Shown: positions 11,338 through 23,984 of the stretch, piece after piece
Layout of the letters: each line of letters begins with the position of its first letter
How positions within the stretch are numbered: the first letter of the stretch is position 1
Assembly: GCA_963969395.1 (NCBI GenBank)
Contig: OZ017798.1
Span: forward strand, 26,466,173 to 26,530,172
Length of the DNA: 64,000 nt
Reading direction: 5' to 3'
Source of the DNA: Pseudoscleropodium purum
Lineage: Eukaryota > Streptophyta > Bryopsida > Hypnales > Brachytheciaceae
The notes under the pieces: generated by a model
The model's input: the letters and a program-made list of their open reading frames with translations, nothing else
The model's database searches: none
Told to the model about the DNA's origin: nothing
Translations under genes and position numbers: made by a program

Positions 11338-12352
11338 AAGGGTAAGACTAGTACTTATAAGAACAGGCCAGACCTCAAGAATCTCAGGTCAGGTAAGAAT
11401 ATGGAAAGGTTTAGGTCCCATACTACATCATGCAATTTGGTCTATACAAAACTAGAAATCCTAGGTCTGAATTGATGTGCCCTTATATTCACGCTTCTAC
11501 CCTCTATAAGTAGGGGCAACAATAGGTTTACTTTGCTTAACAATCAATAGTTTGCATTTTGCCTATGTATATTTCTGAATGGCATGACATTGTTTTCTTG
11601 ACTTGTATAAAATTCTTGCTATATGCCATTCTGATGTGTCACAATCCATTTCTACAACAGATTGACTTTGGGGTATAACATTTTCCAACTCCTAAACTGC
11701 TGACTCAAGTTGCATTATACCAATACTTGATCTAAATTGAACTTGGGGATGAGAGAAGTCAACCTTGTCAAGGTGATGAGAATCACCTTTAGAACCAATT
11801 GGAAGATCTAATTTTCTTTTGCTAGATCCAAATACTTTTTTTCCCTCCAAATGCAGAATTCAAGTGCACACTTCTTCTACTCCACACATCTCACTAAGTG
11901 CATTTGCTATTTTCTTTCCATTTCTAGATGCTATGGCCCTCTTCAATTTCAAATCTCCTTTAGAAGGGCTTTTTTTAGAAGGGCCTCTAGTAAGATAAGA
12001 CCTATAATTAGTCATCTACATGAAAGCTTAAATTTAGTCATCACATATGGCAATAAACAAATTAGATCCACGCTTCCTAGAAGCTTGTATCCATTTGTTA
12101 TGCATTTTTTCTACTAGGTTGCATGTTGGAGTGTCTGCTAATCCTTCTGTTGTCAAATTTTGCATCCATATGAAATGAAATTATTATTCAAGGCGTTCAG
12201 AGGATAGGGTAATAAAGAAAATCAAACAATGAGGATAGAAATCATACCATATCTATGATTGCACCCTATTGATGGTATTAGAAGTGCCAAAATGTCGGCC
12301 AATCCTCGAGTTCACGAATACCGAGTTCTGATGCAATTCTAGAAGAATACCA

Positions 12353-14395
12353 CTAAGCTTTGATTTCTAGATACATCTTGTCCACCTTAGACATCGATGT
12401 TGCATCTTTATATTTCTTGCAAAGGCGAACATGTTGCTTTTGGAATTCTTTAGCGATTAGTTTCTTAGTGTGCTTGTGCATGCTTATTGCCCAATGGAAC
12501 AAACAAGTCCTTTCAGAGTCCACCACTGGAATAGATGGATCCCTTGATTCATACACAATGTGAATTGCATTGAAGTTGGCTTGAGCACTATTGCACATGA
12601 ATCTCTTGAAGGTTGGATTTGACATCCTATTTTTGACCATGACCTTATTCAAACAACGTCAAAAAATGATTTGGCCTTCAATGCCCTTAGTATCTATATC
12701 ACATGCTACAATGGTCATGACCTCACAATAAGTGGAATCATAGACGTAGCAAGCAATAATTGTCCATAATCTCACCCTCTTGACATAATCAAACATGACA
12801 AAACAATTCTCAAGGTTGCCACCAAGTTGCATCTGTCATACAAGATCCACTCCACTTCTAGATCCATTTACAGGCATCTTGAACAAATAGACTTTGTCTT
12901 GCCCTTATCCTAGAAATATATTGTTGTAGATATATTCCATTTTAACACGTCCCTTCATGTCAAGAATTCAATCAATCTTGCCTCCACCCTTATTACTTTC
13001 AAAAGAAGATATGATGTTGTGCACATTGGACAAACTAAGGAGTTTGAACTTGTCCATGACATTCTCTAATGCATTGCCATGAAGCATCTCCTTTGGTCTG
13101 GGCCCATCATGAATGAGGAATGTATCGAGAAACTCCTTGCTAGCCACCATGTTAATTGCGGAAGTTTTGGTTGTTGGAGTCTTAGCCACTTTATTAGCAA
13201 TCAACTCAGTGATTGCTTCAAGAGACTCTCTACACTAACCGTCAGCAACTGGATGCAAATGAACACCCAAATGGATGCATATACATGATAGATCTCCAAT
13301 TCTAAATACATAATAAATTTGTGAGTTATATATACTAAAACAAGTAGGAGGTTGTCTACAAACTTTACAGAGTATAATAGAGTCAAGGGGAGGAATTTGC
13401 CCTATGCTAAAAAGATGTTTGGTGGTCCCAATCCACTCAGTTTCATTGCTTTTCAAAGCTCATGTACAATAATTACATTTTTTATTTTCACAGATCAAGT
13501 GTTCTATACAATGTGACTTTCTAAACTTTAAACCTAGGTCATTATAGATGTTAGATGTCATGGTACGACACCATGCATGACCATTATATCGTTTGTCCAT
13601 GCTTTCCATGCCTCTAGCCCCATATGTAGATCCATGATACGCTGACAATTCAAAGAGAATGTCACCATCGAATCTAATTGGGAGAAATTGAACCTTTTGG
13701 TGTTCAATGGCATCAAAATCAATTTGAGCAAGTTCATTCCATAAACCAAGCACCCAAGACAATTTACAAAGGCAATCTAATAGACTTAAAGAATTGCAAT
13801 GATTGGAAGGGAGAGAAAGACAAGAAAATCCAGTTGATGCAAAACTACTAAGTGAATTATGAAAGGTAGTAGGAATGAATGAATCCACTGTACATGGCAA
13901 AACAACATTTGAAGAAGAAGGGTGCGAAACTTGAATTGGTGTTTCGCATTCAGAATCACTAGATAACTCTATAACTAGTTCTAGGGACTTTTATTTAACA
14001 TTGTTGACATTGAACAGAATTGCATTCTCAGAGCATCCACTACCTAGAGACTCAACTTTTATAGGTCGTAGTCTTGGATGTTCACTGTTGGATTTATTAG
14101 CAACAGGTGTTTGAATTTCAATCGAAATTGGCAAGAATTCTTGCCAAAGATCGTAAACCCTATAGCGCCCTAGACGAAGGTGCCAAACATGGCCATCGTC
14201 AATTGCTACCTTCTGCATATGGACGGACTCCTTCAAATGGCGAGACTTGGACATGACTTCTTCTTCATCGTAACTATTAGATTGGAAAAATTTGAACCAA
14301 ATATGAGCAAAGTGTGAAGATAGAACAACGTACCCTTCTTCTTCAAGAGGGAGGGTTAGCAAAATTTCATGGCCATCTACTTGAATTGATGCCAT
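12353..14395 (-). pseudogene. Decayed MULE-like transposase gene
   Basis: From ATG near 14395 (MASIQVDGHEILL) the minus strand stays largely protein-like for about 680 codons, broken by roughly seven stops and a few shifts. In order it shows a charged N-terminal region, then HLICENKKCNYC (near 13460-13500, a zinc-ligand cluster of the type at the N-terminus of Mutator-like transposases). Next come a helical segment, YCEVMTIVACDIDTKG with the probable first catalytic Asp (near 12700), and NSAQANFNAIHIV followed by RTCLFHW, the MULE-type second block. In-frame stops replace what should be a Trp before RCLNKVM and residues near GVDLV. No terminal inverted repeats or target duplication were identified, so the element ends are unknown. 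Being open for so long with few stops suggests moderately recent decay. Confidence 0.6.
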
Positions 14396-14443
14396 TGATG
14401 CACAAAAGAAGAATATACTGGAAATGCATGTAAAATGACACAA

Positions 14444-15406
14444 AATAGGTAGAATAAAAATAAAAAGTGAGTGATCTTATTCAAGAGTCAAGACTATAAA
14501 GGAATGAGATTGTGGTGTAAGAAGAATTCAAAAGATAAAAACATAGAGTAGCCATTATTAATCAGAATGCAGTATTGTCAGTTGGCCCAAATTTTGTAAA
14601 TCTAAAAGTGCCATGTAAATATTTCATAAGTTAGATTGCTTTCAAAGCAACCAATGAAGCTTACCTAACTCATAAAAGAGGGTAATTCAAATTTCATAGA
14701 ACATATAAAGTGTATAGAGGTAGAGGATGCAATTACCACCAATTTGAAAGAAATGATGATCAATGTTATTGTTTATGTCGTGGTGAGTAGATTTTGTTTT
14801 ATCTCAAGAAGCTCTAATGAATGGGATGAAAATACATTCATCATCTTCTACAAGTGCTATATATTGGAGGGATTTAAAAATCCCAATCCCCCAAATAGAA
14901 TTAGTTGTCTTGTAGTGTTTTTCGTGAAAGGGATGCTAGAAGGTTCTTATAGAAAGAGAAGTAGGTCAAGTCTTCTTTTTTCTAGCAAGAAGCAATTACT
15001 AAAACTCAAAATGCTTAGATGGTTGCAAAAAGCCAATGGCATTGAGATTATTAGTACTATTCGGACCTTATCGTATGAAGTTGAGCATTTTCAATCTGAG
15101 GATAGTTTGATAGAAAATAGCAAGAGAACAAATATTGACAAGCTTGATAGTGTAGATGAAAGCAAGGAGGTTATATGGCAATTAAGTGCTCTACAGGGTA
15201 ACATAGTGCTAAAAAGCTTAGAGTTGGTATATCTAGCTATTTATAGGTACAAATAAAACTATGAGATTAAAAGAGTTGACTTAATACAAGACCATTTTTA
15301 TTTATTAGAGATGCATTAGATAGTAGACATTTAATTGTATAGCTCAAAGAGACGATTCTAACGGTATATAGTATGTCGAAAATGGAGAGTTTTTGAAGGA
15401 GTTATG
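14444..15406. other. Intergenic, no gene assigned
   Basis: The stretch is AT-rich. A plus-strand frame of 170 codons is open at 14744-15256 but has only a TTG or internal ATG start and matches no family I know. Confidence 0.4.
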
Positions 15407-16590
15407 TGTTGCAGCACAAGGCAGGTAAATTCCCCATTATACTCACAAAAATCGCTCTAGAGTATAACTAAGTGACTCTAAAGATCGAACCCACGAGATC
15501 CTGTGAAGTATCTAGCTCTATTAAGCAGTTAAGCTCAGTCAGTATCCCAATCTTACTTTCCGGTCCTAAATCTAGAACCAGAAATACCACCACACCGGAT
15601 AACTATAGACCGGATTACTCCTTCTTCCGATCCTATTAACTATCCGGTCTGTGCAAATATCCAAATCCCAGGATCTTTACAACTTCCGGTCTTGGAAATC
15701 CGTCCTGACCAATCCGGTCCGGATGGTCATCATGTATCCGTAATCCTATCTGGTTTGGTTTTGCCTCTATTTCACCATCAGAGGGGTCGCCACTTACATT
15801 TGAGAGTGGTAGGCCCACCACTCCTTCCGTGACTTATAGTGGCTGAAGACCCACTGTCCTACTTCCTAAACTCCTAAGCTAATCCGGATCCGGTTTGGTC
15901 CTTCACAACAACCCAGATAGCAATCCGGGTTGTAGGTCACACAAAGACTCCACACTCGACCCTCTCACACTACAACGACCTTGATGCTACTTCCAATCCG
16001 TGCGAAGATAGGTGGTAACAAGTGTACCCGTTCGTTCCAACATCGACTAAAGCTCTTCCGTTTGCCAACTAAGGCGGTAAGACCTCACAGGAGATCGGAC
16101 ACTCGACCGGATTTCCCACCCGGGAGTTCTAGCGCAGCTAAGGAATCCCTCCCTATTTGCCTAGCCTAACAACGGCTTTCTCACCTGGAACCTGGAACTT
16201 TAGAAGTACTGAGGAACTAAGTTCACTCCCAACTCTTAGATACCTACTCACATGCACATAGAATCGGAAAAGAAAACACCAAGGGGAGAAATCACTCGCA
16301 AACCGGCTCATACTATCCTAACTCCACATCATACAATCCTGTCGCGTTGGAGAGAGACACACAATGAGGAGAAGGGGAAGGCACAAGAGATTTACAAAAT
16401 GAAGACTCCCAGTTCCCATCGCAGGAACTGATTTATATACCAAATGTAAAAACCCTAAAAGTACAAAGCGGAGTGAAAAACCTGTGGGGGTCCGCCGCCA
16501 CCCTAATCTATCTTCCGGTCTAACCTAATACTGTTGAGCCAGATCCCAATCCGGATCCGCTCCTACTCCTAACTCAAATCAAAATCCTAT

Positions 16591-17304
16591 CTACTCTACA
16601 ACCCTAGATCCTACTGTCGGGCTTCTGCTCTGCGGATCCAACTGCTCGAAGACTTCACTCAAGTTCCGGTTCCGTTCCCCCTCCCCAGGGTTAGAACCGG
16701 GTGAAGACTCCAGGTCGATTGTAATATCCAGTCTCGTGCCCGGATTCTCAGTCCGTGCTGACTTCTTGGATTCGGGAGTCCAATCCTCCCACCCTTCGGA
16801 ACGGTCGCATCCGGAAAGGAATCCGGTAGCGAGAGGTCCGAGAGGTGTATCCCCTTGGAGCACGCTGCTCCAGTCAGCTTCCGGCTGCTTTCTTCAATCC
16901 GGTCCGCAGCCTTCCGCCCCTCCATCATCGCCGTCTCCACCTGCTCAGCAAAGTCAGTGAGAATCCGGACCATCCGGGAACCGGATAGTTTCTTCTCCTC
17001 GTGCATCTTCTCGTCGAAGAGCTTCGCTTTGGTGGCGGCCGTTCCGGTCGCTCCCAGGGTGACCTTGACTTGCTCGGCTATCTTCCGAGTCTCCTCCGCC
17101 ATCTCCCGGGTGGCTGTCACGTCTTCCTGATAGGCAAAGAGGGTTGCCTTCAGGGTGTCCACTTCCTCCTGCAGCCGGCGGATTTCCGCTTCCTGTTTCC
17201 GGGTCTCTTCCGGATTGGTGATGCACTCCGCCACCTGTTCCGCCAACTTACTGTCCGGTGGCGTATCTACCAACTTCCCGATCACCGAAAGCGTTCTGTG
17301 CTTG
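16591..17304 (-). pseudogene. C-terminal half of element protein (outer copy)
   Basis: The coding sequence resumes at HRTLSVIGKLV, directly beside the inner insertion, and continues through the coiled coil to a stop at 16591. A frameshift near 16800 separates the coiled-coil part from the tail (DWTPESKKSART, SEVFEQL). It is clearly homologous to the inner copy's residues from about 305 onward, but more diverged. Confidence 0.75.
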
Positions 17305-18487
17305 TGTCGCAGCACAGGGCAGGTCAATTCCCCATTATACTCACAAAAATCGCTCTAGAGTATAACTAAGTGACTCTAAAGATCGAACCCACGAGATCCT
17401 GTGAAGTATCTAGCTCTATTAAGCAATTAAGCTCAGTCAGTATGCCAATCTTACTTTCCGGTCCTAGATCTAGAACCAGAAATACTACCACACCGGATAA
17501 CTACAGACCGGATTACTCCTTCTTCCGGTCCTACTAACTATCCGGTCCATATAAATACCCAAATCCCAGGATCTCACAACTTCCGATCCTAGAAATCCGT
17601 CCTGATCAATCCGGTCGGAATGGTCATCCTGTACCCGTAATCCTATCCGGTTTGGTTTTGCCTCTGTTTCACCATCAGAGGGGTCGCCGCTTAATTTTGA
17701 GAGTGGTAGGCCCACCACTCCTTCCGTGACTTATAGTGGCTGAAGACCCACTGTCCTACCTTCTAGACTCCTAAGCTAATCCGGATCCGGTTTGGTCCTT
17801 CACAACAACCCAGATAGCAATCCGGGTTGTAGGTCACACAAAGACCCCACACTCAACCCTCTCGTACTACAACGACCTTGATGCTACTTCCGATCCGTGC
17901 GAAGACAGGTGGTTACAAGTGCACCCGTCCGTTCCAACATCAACTAAAGTTCTTCCGTTACCCATACGGGTGGTGAGACCTCACAGGAGATCGGACACTC
18001 AACCGGATTTCCCACCCGGGAGTTCTAGCGCAGCTAAGGAATCCCTCCCTACCCGCCTAGCCTAACAACGGCTTTCTCACCCGGAATCTCAAACTCTAGA
18101 CGTGCTGAGGAACTAAGTTCACTCCCAACTCTTCAATACCTACTCACATGCACCTTGGATCGGAAAAGAAACACCAAGGGGAGAAATCACTTGCCAACCA
18201 ACTCGTACTATCCTAACTCCACATCATACAATCATGTCGCGCTGGAGAGAGATACACAACGAAGAGAATAGAAAGGTACAAGAAGTTTGCAAAATGAAAA
18301 AACTCCCAATTCCCATCGCAGGAACCGATTTATATACAAAGGGTAAAAACCCTAAAAGCACAAAAAGGAGCGGAAAACCCGTGGGGGTCCGCCGCCACCT
18401 TAATCTAACTTCCGGTCTAACCTAATACTATTGAGCCGGATCCGGATCCGGATCCGCTCCTACTCCTAACTGAAATTAAAATCCTAT

Positions 18488-20146
18488 CTACCCTACAACT
18501 CTAGATCCTATCGTCGGGCTTCCGGTCTCCGGGACTAGCTCCTCGAAAACTTCACTCAAATTTCGGACCCGTTCCCCCTCCGCAGGATTCGGTCCGGGTG
18601 GAGACTCCAGGTCGATGGTGATATCCGGTCTCGTGCCCGGAGTCCCAATCCGTGCAGACTTCTTGGACTCAGGAGTCCAATCCTTCCTGTCCTTCGCCAT
18701 AGTTGCATCCGGAAAGAGGTCCGGTAGTGAGATGTCCGAAAGGTGAATACCTTTGTCGCACGTCGCTCCCGTCAGCTTCCGGCTGCTCTCCTCGATCCGG
18801 TCCGCTGCCTTCCGCCCCTCCACCATTGCCGTCTCCACCTGCTCGGCGAAGTCCACGAGAATCCGGACCATCCGGGAACCGGATAGTTTCTTCTCTTCGT
18901 GGATCTTCTCGTCGAAGAGCTTCGCCTTGGCCGCTGCCGTTCCGGTCTCTCCCAGGACCGCCTTGATCTGCTCGGCCACCTTCCGAGTCTCCTCCGCCAT
19001 CTCCCGAGCGGCCGTCACGTCTTCCTGATAGGCAAACAGTGTTGCCTTCAGTTTATCTACCTCCTCCTGCAACCGGCGGATCTCGGCTTCCTGCTTCCGG
19101 GTCTCTTCCGGATTCGTGATGCATTGCGCCACTTGTTCCGCCAAGTTGCTGTCCGGTGCAGCACCCACCAACTTGCCGATTGCCGCAAGCGTCCTGTGCT
19201 TGACCTCCCAATCCGCCCTGATGTTGCAGAGGACGTTGATCAGACCGTTGAACGGATCTTGCATATCCGGATCTCCCCCGGAATTGGTCTTCTTGGCTTC
19301 CGGTTTCTCCTCCGGGGCCGGTTTGTCTTGACCGGGAGGCGTCCCGCGCTTGTGTGGAGGCGTCAGCTTCTGTCGCTTGATCGGCGGCATCGGCTCCTCC
19401 TCTTCCTCGCTGGACTCCCGGTCTGACCCGGAATCGGATTCCGCCTCGTCATCCGTCTCCGACTCCCCATACTTCAGGAGCACTTCCTACGTCTTCCACG
19501 CCCTCTCCTCTATGTCGGTGAGGACTTGGTTCTCCCGATAGAGGTGGAAGAGATAAGGGCACACTGGAGTGGCCCTTTTCTTCCCAACCCTACTAACAAG
19601 CTGGGCCACGAGATCGGAAATGATCCGTGCCCAGTCCACTTTCTGGGTACCACTGAGGGCACCGAAAATGGTGTTGCCGAGGGTGATCGTCACCCTGGTC
19701 GGCTTTTCCGGGTGAAGAACCGGAACCAGGAATTGCAGGAGCCGACAGTGTCGGTCATCCAAGCAATCCTCGACCGCGTATCCGTCCTTCGGGTTGACGG
19801 CTCCCTTGAACTTCCCTCGGACAAACTCATCCTTCCGGCTCGCCATTCCCAAACCTCTTGCCCGGAAACCGTAAACCGCTCTCCACATCCCCTCGTTCCA
19901 GCTGACGGGAGCTCCCCTCACGGTGTTGTCAAACTGGTTGGACAACTTTCCGAGGAGCTCCTTGACCATTCTCTCCTCCCTAAAACCCCAAGGTTTCTCG
20001 GCAAACCCTACGCAACCCATGGATCTGAGATCATCCATGAGTTCAGCCTTTTCCGGCTCTGTGGAGGGAATAACCGGAATGACTTTCCAGAGCTTCACCT
20101 CGCCTCTAGAGGGACTCGCTTGTCTCGACCTACGTAGCTGAGGCAT
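18488..20146 (-). pseudogene. Element protein, about 552 codons, one nonsense codon (inner copy)
   Basis: The frame starts with ATG at 20146 (MPQLRRSRQ) and ends at 18488. A single TAG at codon 220 (19487-19489) interrupts it. The equivalent codon in the outer copy is CAA, so the ancestral gene was one open frame. The N-terminal 220 residues form a globular region with VTITLGNTIFGALSG and DWARIISDLV, which loosely resembles the 'putative plant transposon protein' type of domain (uncertain). Then come an acidic/serine stretch (residues about 225-245), the basic PPIKRQKLTPPHKR, likely a nuclear signal, and a coiled coil around RLQEEVDKLKATLFAYQED (about residues 340-400). The C-terminal tail is Pro/Ser/Glu-rich. 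There is no visible DDE, RT or RNase H motif. Confidence 0.7.
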
Positions 20147-20325
20147 TCCCACTCACATCTACCTCACTCTCTCCTAGCCGCACGTCCCGTTCCTCACTTC
20201 CTCTCTCCGATCTCAACCGGAATTAAAACGAACAGAACATAAATGCACAGACGCACAAACGACAAAAACTCAATCGTGCGCTCAAGGTCGAGTTTCTAAA
20301 AGGGGGTGCAACAGTGAAAGCTCCT

Positions 20326-20336
20326 CCTTTTATAGT
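20326..20336 (-). promoter_or_regulatory. TATA-box-like site upstream of element gene (inner)
   Basis: On the minus strand the sequence reads CTATAAAAGGAGGAGC, about 185 nt upstream of the ATG at 20146. The same block, as CTATATAAGGAGGAGC, is kept in the outer copy, which supports a promoter role. Confidence 0.6.
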
Positions 20337-20612
20337 CCCTGGACCCTTTCCGGTTTGTCATCATGAATCCGGTTTACCATCATAATCCGGTTCATCATCA
20401 TCATCCGGTCCTAGACCTAATCCGTGTTACATTCCGTTTCCGTCGTTAGTTACTCCTGACCGGATTAGATCCAAGAAGCCCACTACTTCACGTTCCGTGC
20501 TAATTCTGAGTTTTCCTTCCCCACCTAATCGGATCCGGTTAGCTAATGACTAGTTTCCGTTCCTATTTGGGTGTATACTAAGAAAATCAAAATTCTAAGC
20601 TACGACAGCTTG

Positions 20613-21542
20613 ACCTCCCAATCCGCCCTGATGTTGCAAAGGAGGTTGATGAGGCCGTTGAACGGATCTTGCAATTCCGTGTCTTCCTCGGAAATGGTCT
20701 TCTCGACTTCCGGTCTTTCTTCAGGGGCCGGTTTGTCGTGACCGGGAGGTGTCCCGCGCTTGTGGGGAGGCGTCATCTTCTGTCGCTTGATGGGCGGCAT
20801 CGGCGGCTCCTCTTCTTCCTCGCTTGACTCCTGGTCTGACCCGGAATCGGACTCGGCCTCGTCATCCGTTTCCGACTCCCCATACTTCAGGAGGACTTCT
20901 TGAGTCCTCCACACCTTCTCCTCCGCGTCAGTGAGGAGTTGGTGTTCTCGATAGAGGTGGAAGAGGTAAGGGCACACTGGATTGGCCCTCTTCTTCCCAA
21001 CTCACGAGATCGGAAATGATCCGTGCCCAGTCCACTTTCCGGTTACCACTTAGGGCACCGAAAATGGTGTTGCCAAGGGTGATCGTCACCCTTGTCGGCT
21101 TTTCCGGGTGAAGGACCGGAACCAAGAACTGCAGAAGCCGACAGTGTCGGTCATCCACGCAATCCTCGACCGCGTACCCGTCCTTCGGATTGACGGCCCC
21201 TTGGAATCTGCCCCGGACGAACTCATCCTTCCGGTTTGCCATTCCTAACCCTCCTGCCTGGAAACGATAAACACCTCTCCACAGTTCCTCGTTCCAGCGG
21301 CTAGGGGATCCTCTCACGGTGTTATCAAACTGGTTGGACAGTTTGCCGAGGAGTTCCTTGACCATTCTCTCCTCCCTAAAACCCCAGGGTTTCTCTGCAA
21401 ACCCTAGGCAACCCATAGAGGTGAGGTCCTCCATGAGTTGAGACTTCTCCGGCTTTGTGGAGGGAATAACCGGAATGACTTTCCGGAGCTTCACCTCGCC
21501 TCCAGAGGGACTCGCTGGTCTCGCCCTACGTAGCGGCGGCAT
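20613..21542 (-). pseudogene. N-terminal half of element protein (outer copy)
   Basis: This is the other half of the split gene. It starts with ATG at 21542 (MPPLRRARPAS) and runs to ADWEVK, where the inner element enters. A net loss of 17 nt near 21000, compared with the inner copy, shifts the frame. At the position of the inner copy's stop this copy has CAA (WRTQEVLL), which proves that the two frames were once joined. Confidence 0.75.
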
Positions 21543-21706
21543 TCCCACTCCAATCTACCTCACTCTCTCCTAGCCGCACGTCCCGTTCCTCACGTTCTTT
21601 CTCCGATCTCAACTGGAATCAAAGCCTGCAGCACGCAAACGCAAAAACTCTACAACGCGCGCTCAAGGTTGAGTTTGTAAAAAGGGGTGCAACTGCGAAG
21701 GCTCCT

Positions 21707-21718
21707 CCTTATATAGTC
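21707..21718 (-). promoter_or_regulatory. TATA-box-like site upstream of element gene (outer)
   Basis: On the minus strand the sequence reads GACTATATAAGG, about 170 nt upstream of the ATG at 21542. It is conserved in position and flanking sequence with the inner copy. Confidence 0.6.
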
Positions 21719-21974
21719 TCTGGACCATTTCCGGTTTGGTCGTCTTGAATCCGGTTCACCCATAATCCGGTCCTAGAGCTAATCCGTGTTGCATTCTGTT
21801 TCCGTCGATAGTTACTCCTGATCGGATTAGATCTAAGAGGCCCACTACTTCATGTTCTGTGCTAGTTTTGAGTTTTCCTTCTTCACCTAATCGGATCCGG
21901 TTCCCTAATGGCTAGTTTCCGTTCCTATTTTGGTGCATGCTAAGAAAATCAAAATTTTAAGCTGCGACATTATG

Positions 21975-23930
21975 GCCTAAAAATGAATTTAGCATATGAA
22001 AATCTTCTTTGAAATCTACCAAATTGAAGATTTTTTGGCCAAATCTTGCCCTTCATATTTTTGGTACACTTTGATGATTTCTATAAAATCTCTCGTGAGT
22101 CCCAAAAATCTGGAAAAAATTAGAATAAGTAGTGAGGTTATAATCTATGTATAAAAAAATTTTGGTCTAAAATCTTTCAAATCACAAAAGTTATTCAATA
22201 AATTCCCTGAGCCTACATCTACCAATTTTATACTCTTTTTTTTTTTTTTTTTTCTAGATCCCTATGTCTAGTACTTGTTACTAGACAATGTATCAATTTT
22301 TTTATTATAAATCAAAAAAATATATAATTATTATAATTAGTCTTGAGATATATAGGATTCTTATATCCATATGACACACCATATCTTTAGGATTAAATAT
22401 CCCACCATCTTGATGCATACAATAATGATCAAAATATAGACCATTATTTTATTTTATATCCATATTTTTCAAATACTTGTGGTGAAGCTAATACCAAATG
22501 TATGGAATGACTTGCACTTTGGGAGCCCAACAATAAATAAAAGTTTCTTGTATATGATAAAGAGTCTTTTATAAAACTCTATGTTTGAAATCTTTCTCTT
22601 GGTCTAAAGGCTTGGGAAGCAATCTGTACTAAAAGGAATTGATATGATAGCTCTAATAAGCTCATTAAAAATCATTTAGTATATAACTATATATTAATCA
22701 AACAATGTAATGAGCTAGTTAATGCTATTGAAGTAGAATTAGATTGAGGAGGTCTAGAGGCTATTGTTGAACATCAAGTTTGACAAATCCTCACAAGATG
22801 CCGGATACTAGTAGAGTGAAGTCTACAATAAGTGTCGATTAGGTATTAATAAACGAATTAAAATGGCGCCTGATTGTTAAGAGAGATAGTAATGTTGTTG
22901 TTACTGTATGGATCAATTTATTTTCTACATGGCTCAATATGAGGGTCCTTTGGCCTTGAATAAGGCACAAGGTACCACTTATCAAACACATTGTGTTTCC
23001 ATAGGGCTTAGACATGTTGCACTAATTGAGGCTTGGGTAATTTTACCAACATTTTTTTGCTTCGAGATACTGTAGGTGTAATAGGGATACTATGGCCTCA
23101 CAGACTAATGTGACTTCTTCACAAGTTTTGATGATGCTTTGTTTTATTGTAATGGTGGTTTTTCTTGAGTTTTCCGGGTGAAAACAATAATAAGTGATGT
23201 GGGTTGTAGGCACTTGTTGCATCGTCACTAAGTATTCATTGACTTGTTTGTGTTTTTGGGATGGGCATGGGTAAGGCCCACAACCTCTCGGAAGATTTAG
23301 AGAGACTTCTCAAATACTTTGTTTTTGCACTTGTTGATGCTTTGACCTTAGACTATTAGGATCAAAAACACATTTTTCTATCTATTGGTGAAAGCTTTAT
23401 GTAATCTTGTTTTATTTAGGAGATTTTACTTAGGCTAGATATGCTATTTTATACAAGCCTCATAGGTGGATACAATTGTAAATGATCTAAATGTACTAGT
23501 GTTGGATATATGGTGATATCAGATTGCTAGTCCATCTATAATTTTGAATTCTATTGATCAATTTGAGGTGGTAATACAATAAGTCTACCTTGATAGTAAC
23601 TATTTTTGTAACATAGGATCAATGGTTCATAAACTCCCATGGACAATGCAATGGCTTAGCATGGAAATGAACTACAGAACAATCGATATATGAAAGAGAG
23701 TCACATAGGTGCCTAGTGTCTGGGATGTATCAAGAAAGGATTTTATTTTATTCCCATTTCCAAACCCTCTCTAGCAAGTTTAGGGTTTGCTTTTGCATTG
23801 TTCTACTCCTTTTGCATTGTTGCGTTTTGATGAACATTGCTTGTGGTAGTTACAACCATGAACTTATGAAGCGCCTTGTTGTGCATGGCGGGAGAGAAGC
23901 ACGACGGAGGCGGAAAAGGTGTCCTTGAAT
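21975..23930. other. AT-rich intergenic, no gene seen
   Basis: The stretch includes a run of about 18 T residues ending near 22253. No coherent coding sequence was recognised. Some phrases recur in the other AT-rich deserts of the window in either orientation. Confidence 0.4.
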
Positions 23931-23984
23931 GCATTGAAAGTATCAATGCTTTAGAAATTCAAGCCATTGAAACTCCCAATTAGG

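Larger units (their letters stand above)
17305..20607 (-). mobile_element. Same element, inner nested copy (3303 bp, near complete)
   Basis: The ends are TGTCGCAGC (17305) and GCTACGACA (20607). The 5-bp target duplication GCTTG is exact (17300-17304 and 20608-20612). It splits the outer copy's gene between the codons for EVK and HRTL; the inner copy itself carries the uninterrupted junction at about 19200. It is aligned with the outer copy in the same orientation. Its gene has only one in-frame stop, whereas the outer gene has several lesions, so the inner copy is the younger insertion. Confidence 0.93.
15407..21969 (-). mobile_element. Unrecognised gene-bearing mobile element, outer copy (interrupted)
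   Basis: The ends are TGTTGCAGC (15407) and GCTGCGACA (21969), near-perfect inverted 9-mers. The element is flanked by the exact 5-bp direct repeat TTATG (15402-15406 and 21970-21974). Another copy of the same element (17305-20607) is inserted within its gene. Without that copy and its 5-bp duplication the outer element is about 3.26 kb. It has a minus-strand promoter-like region, one gene, and a roughly 1.2-kb 3' part. There are no internal long direct repeats, so it is not a two-LTR retrotransposon. TG...CA ends with a 5-bp duplication also fit a solo giant LTR, and TGTNR-type ends fit a Ginger-like DNA element. The GC content is well above the flanks. Confidence 0.9.

Noticed and set aside
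14744..15256. 170-codon plus-strand frame
   Set aside because: No recognisable domain, no strong ATG context, AT-driven composition with no partner exons.
15407..17304. Reading 15407-16610 and 17305-18520 as a pair of 1.2-kb LTRs
   Set aside because: The similarity continues past these bounds into the coding region, and the target duplications show two nested whole copies instead.
18703..20141. Plus-strand open frames opposite the element gene
   Set aside because: The minus-strand frame is conserved between the two copies with coiled-coil and nuclear-signal features; the plus frames are shadows.
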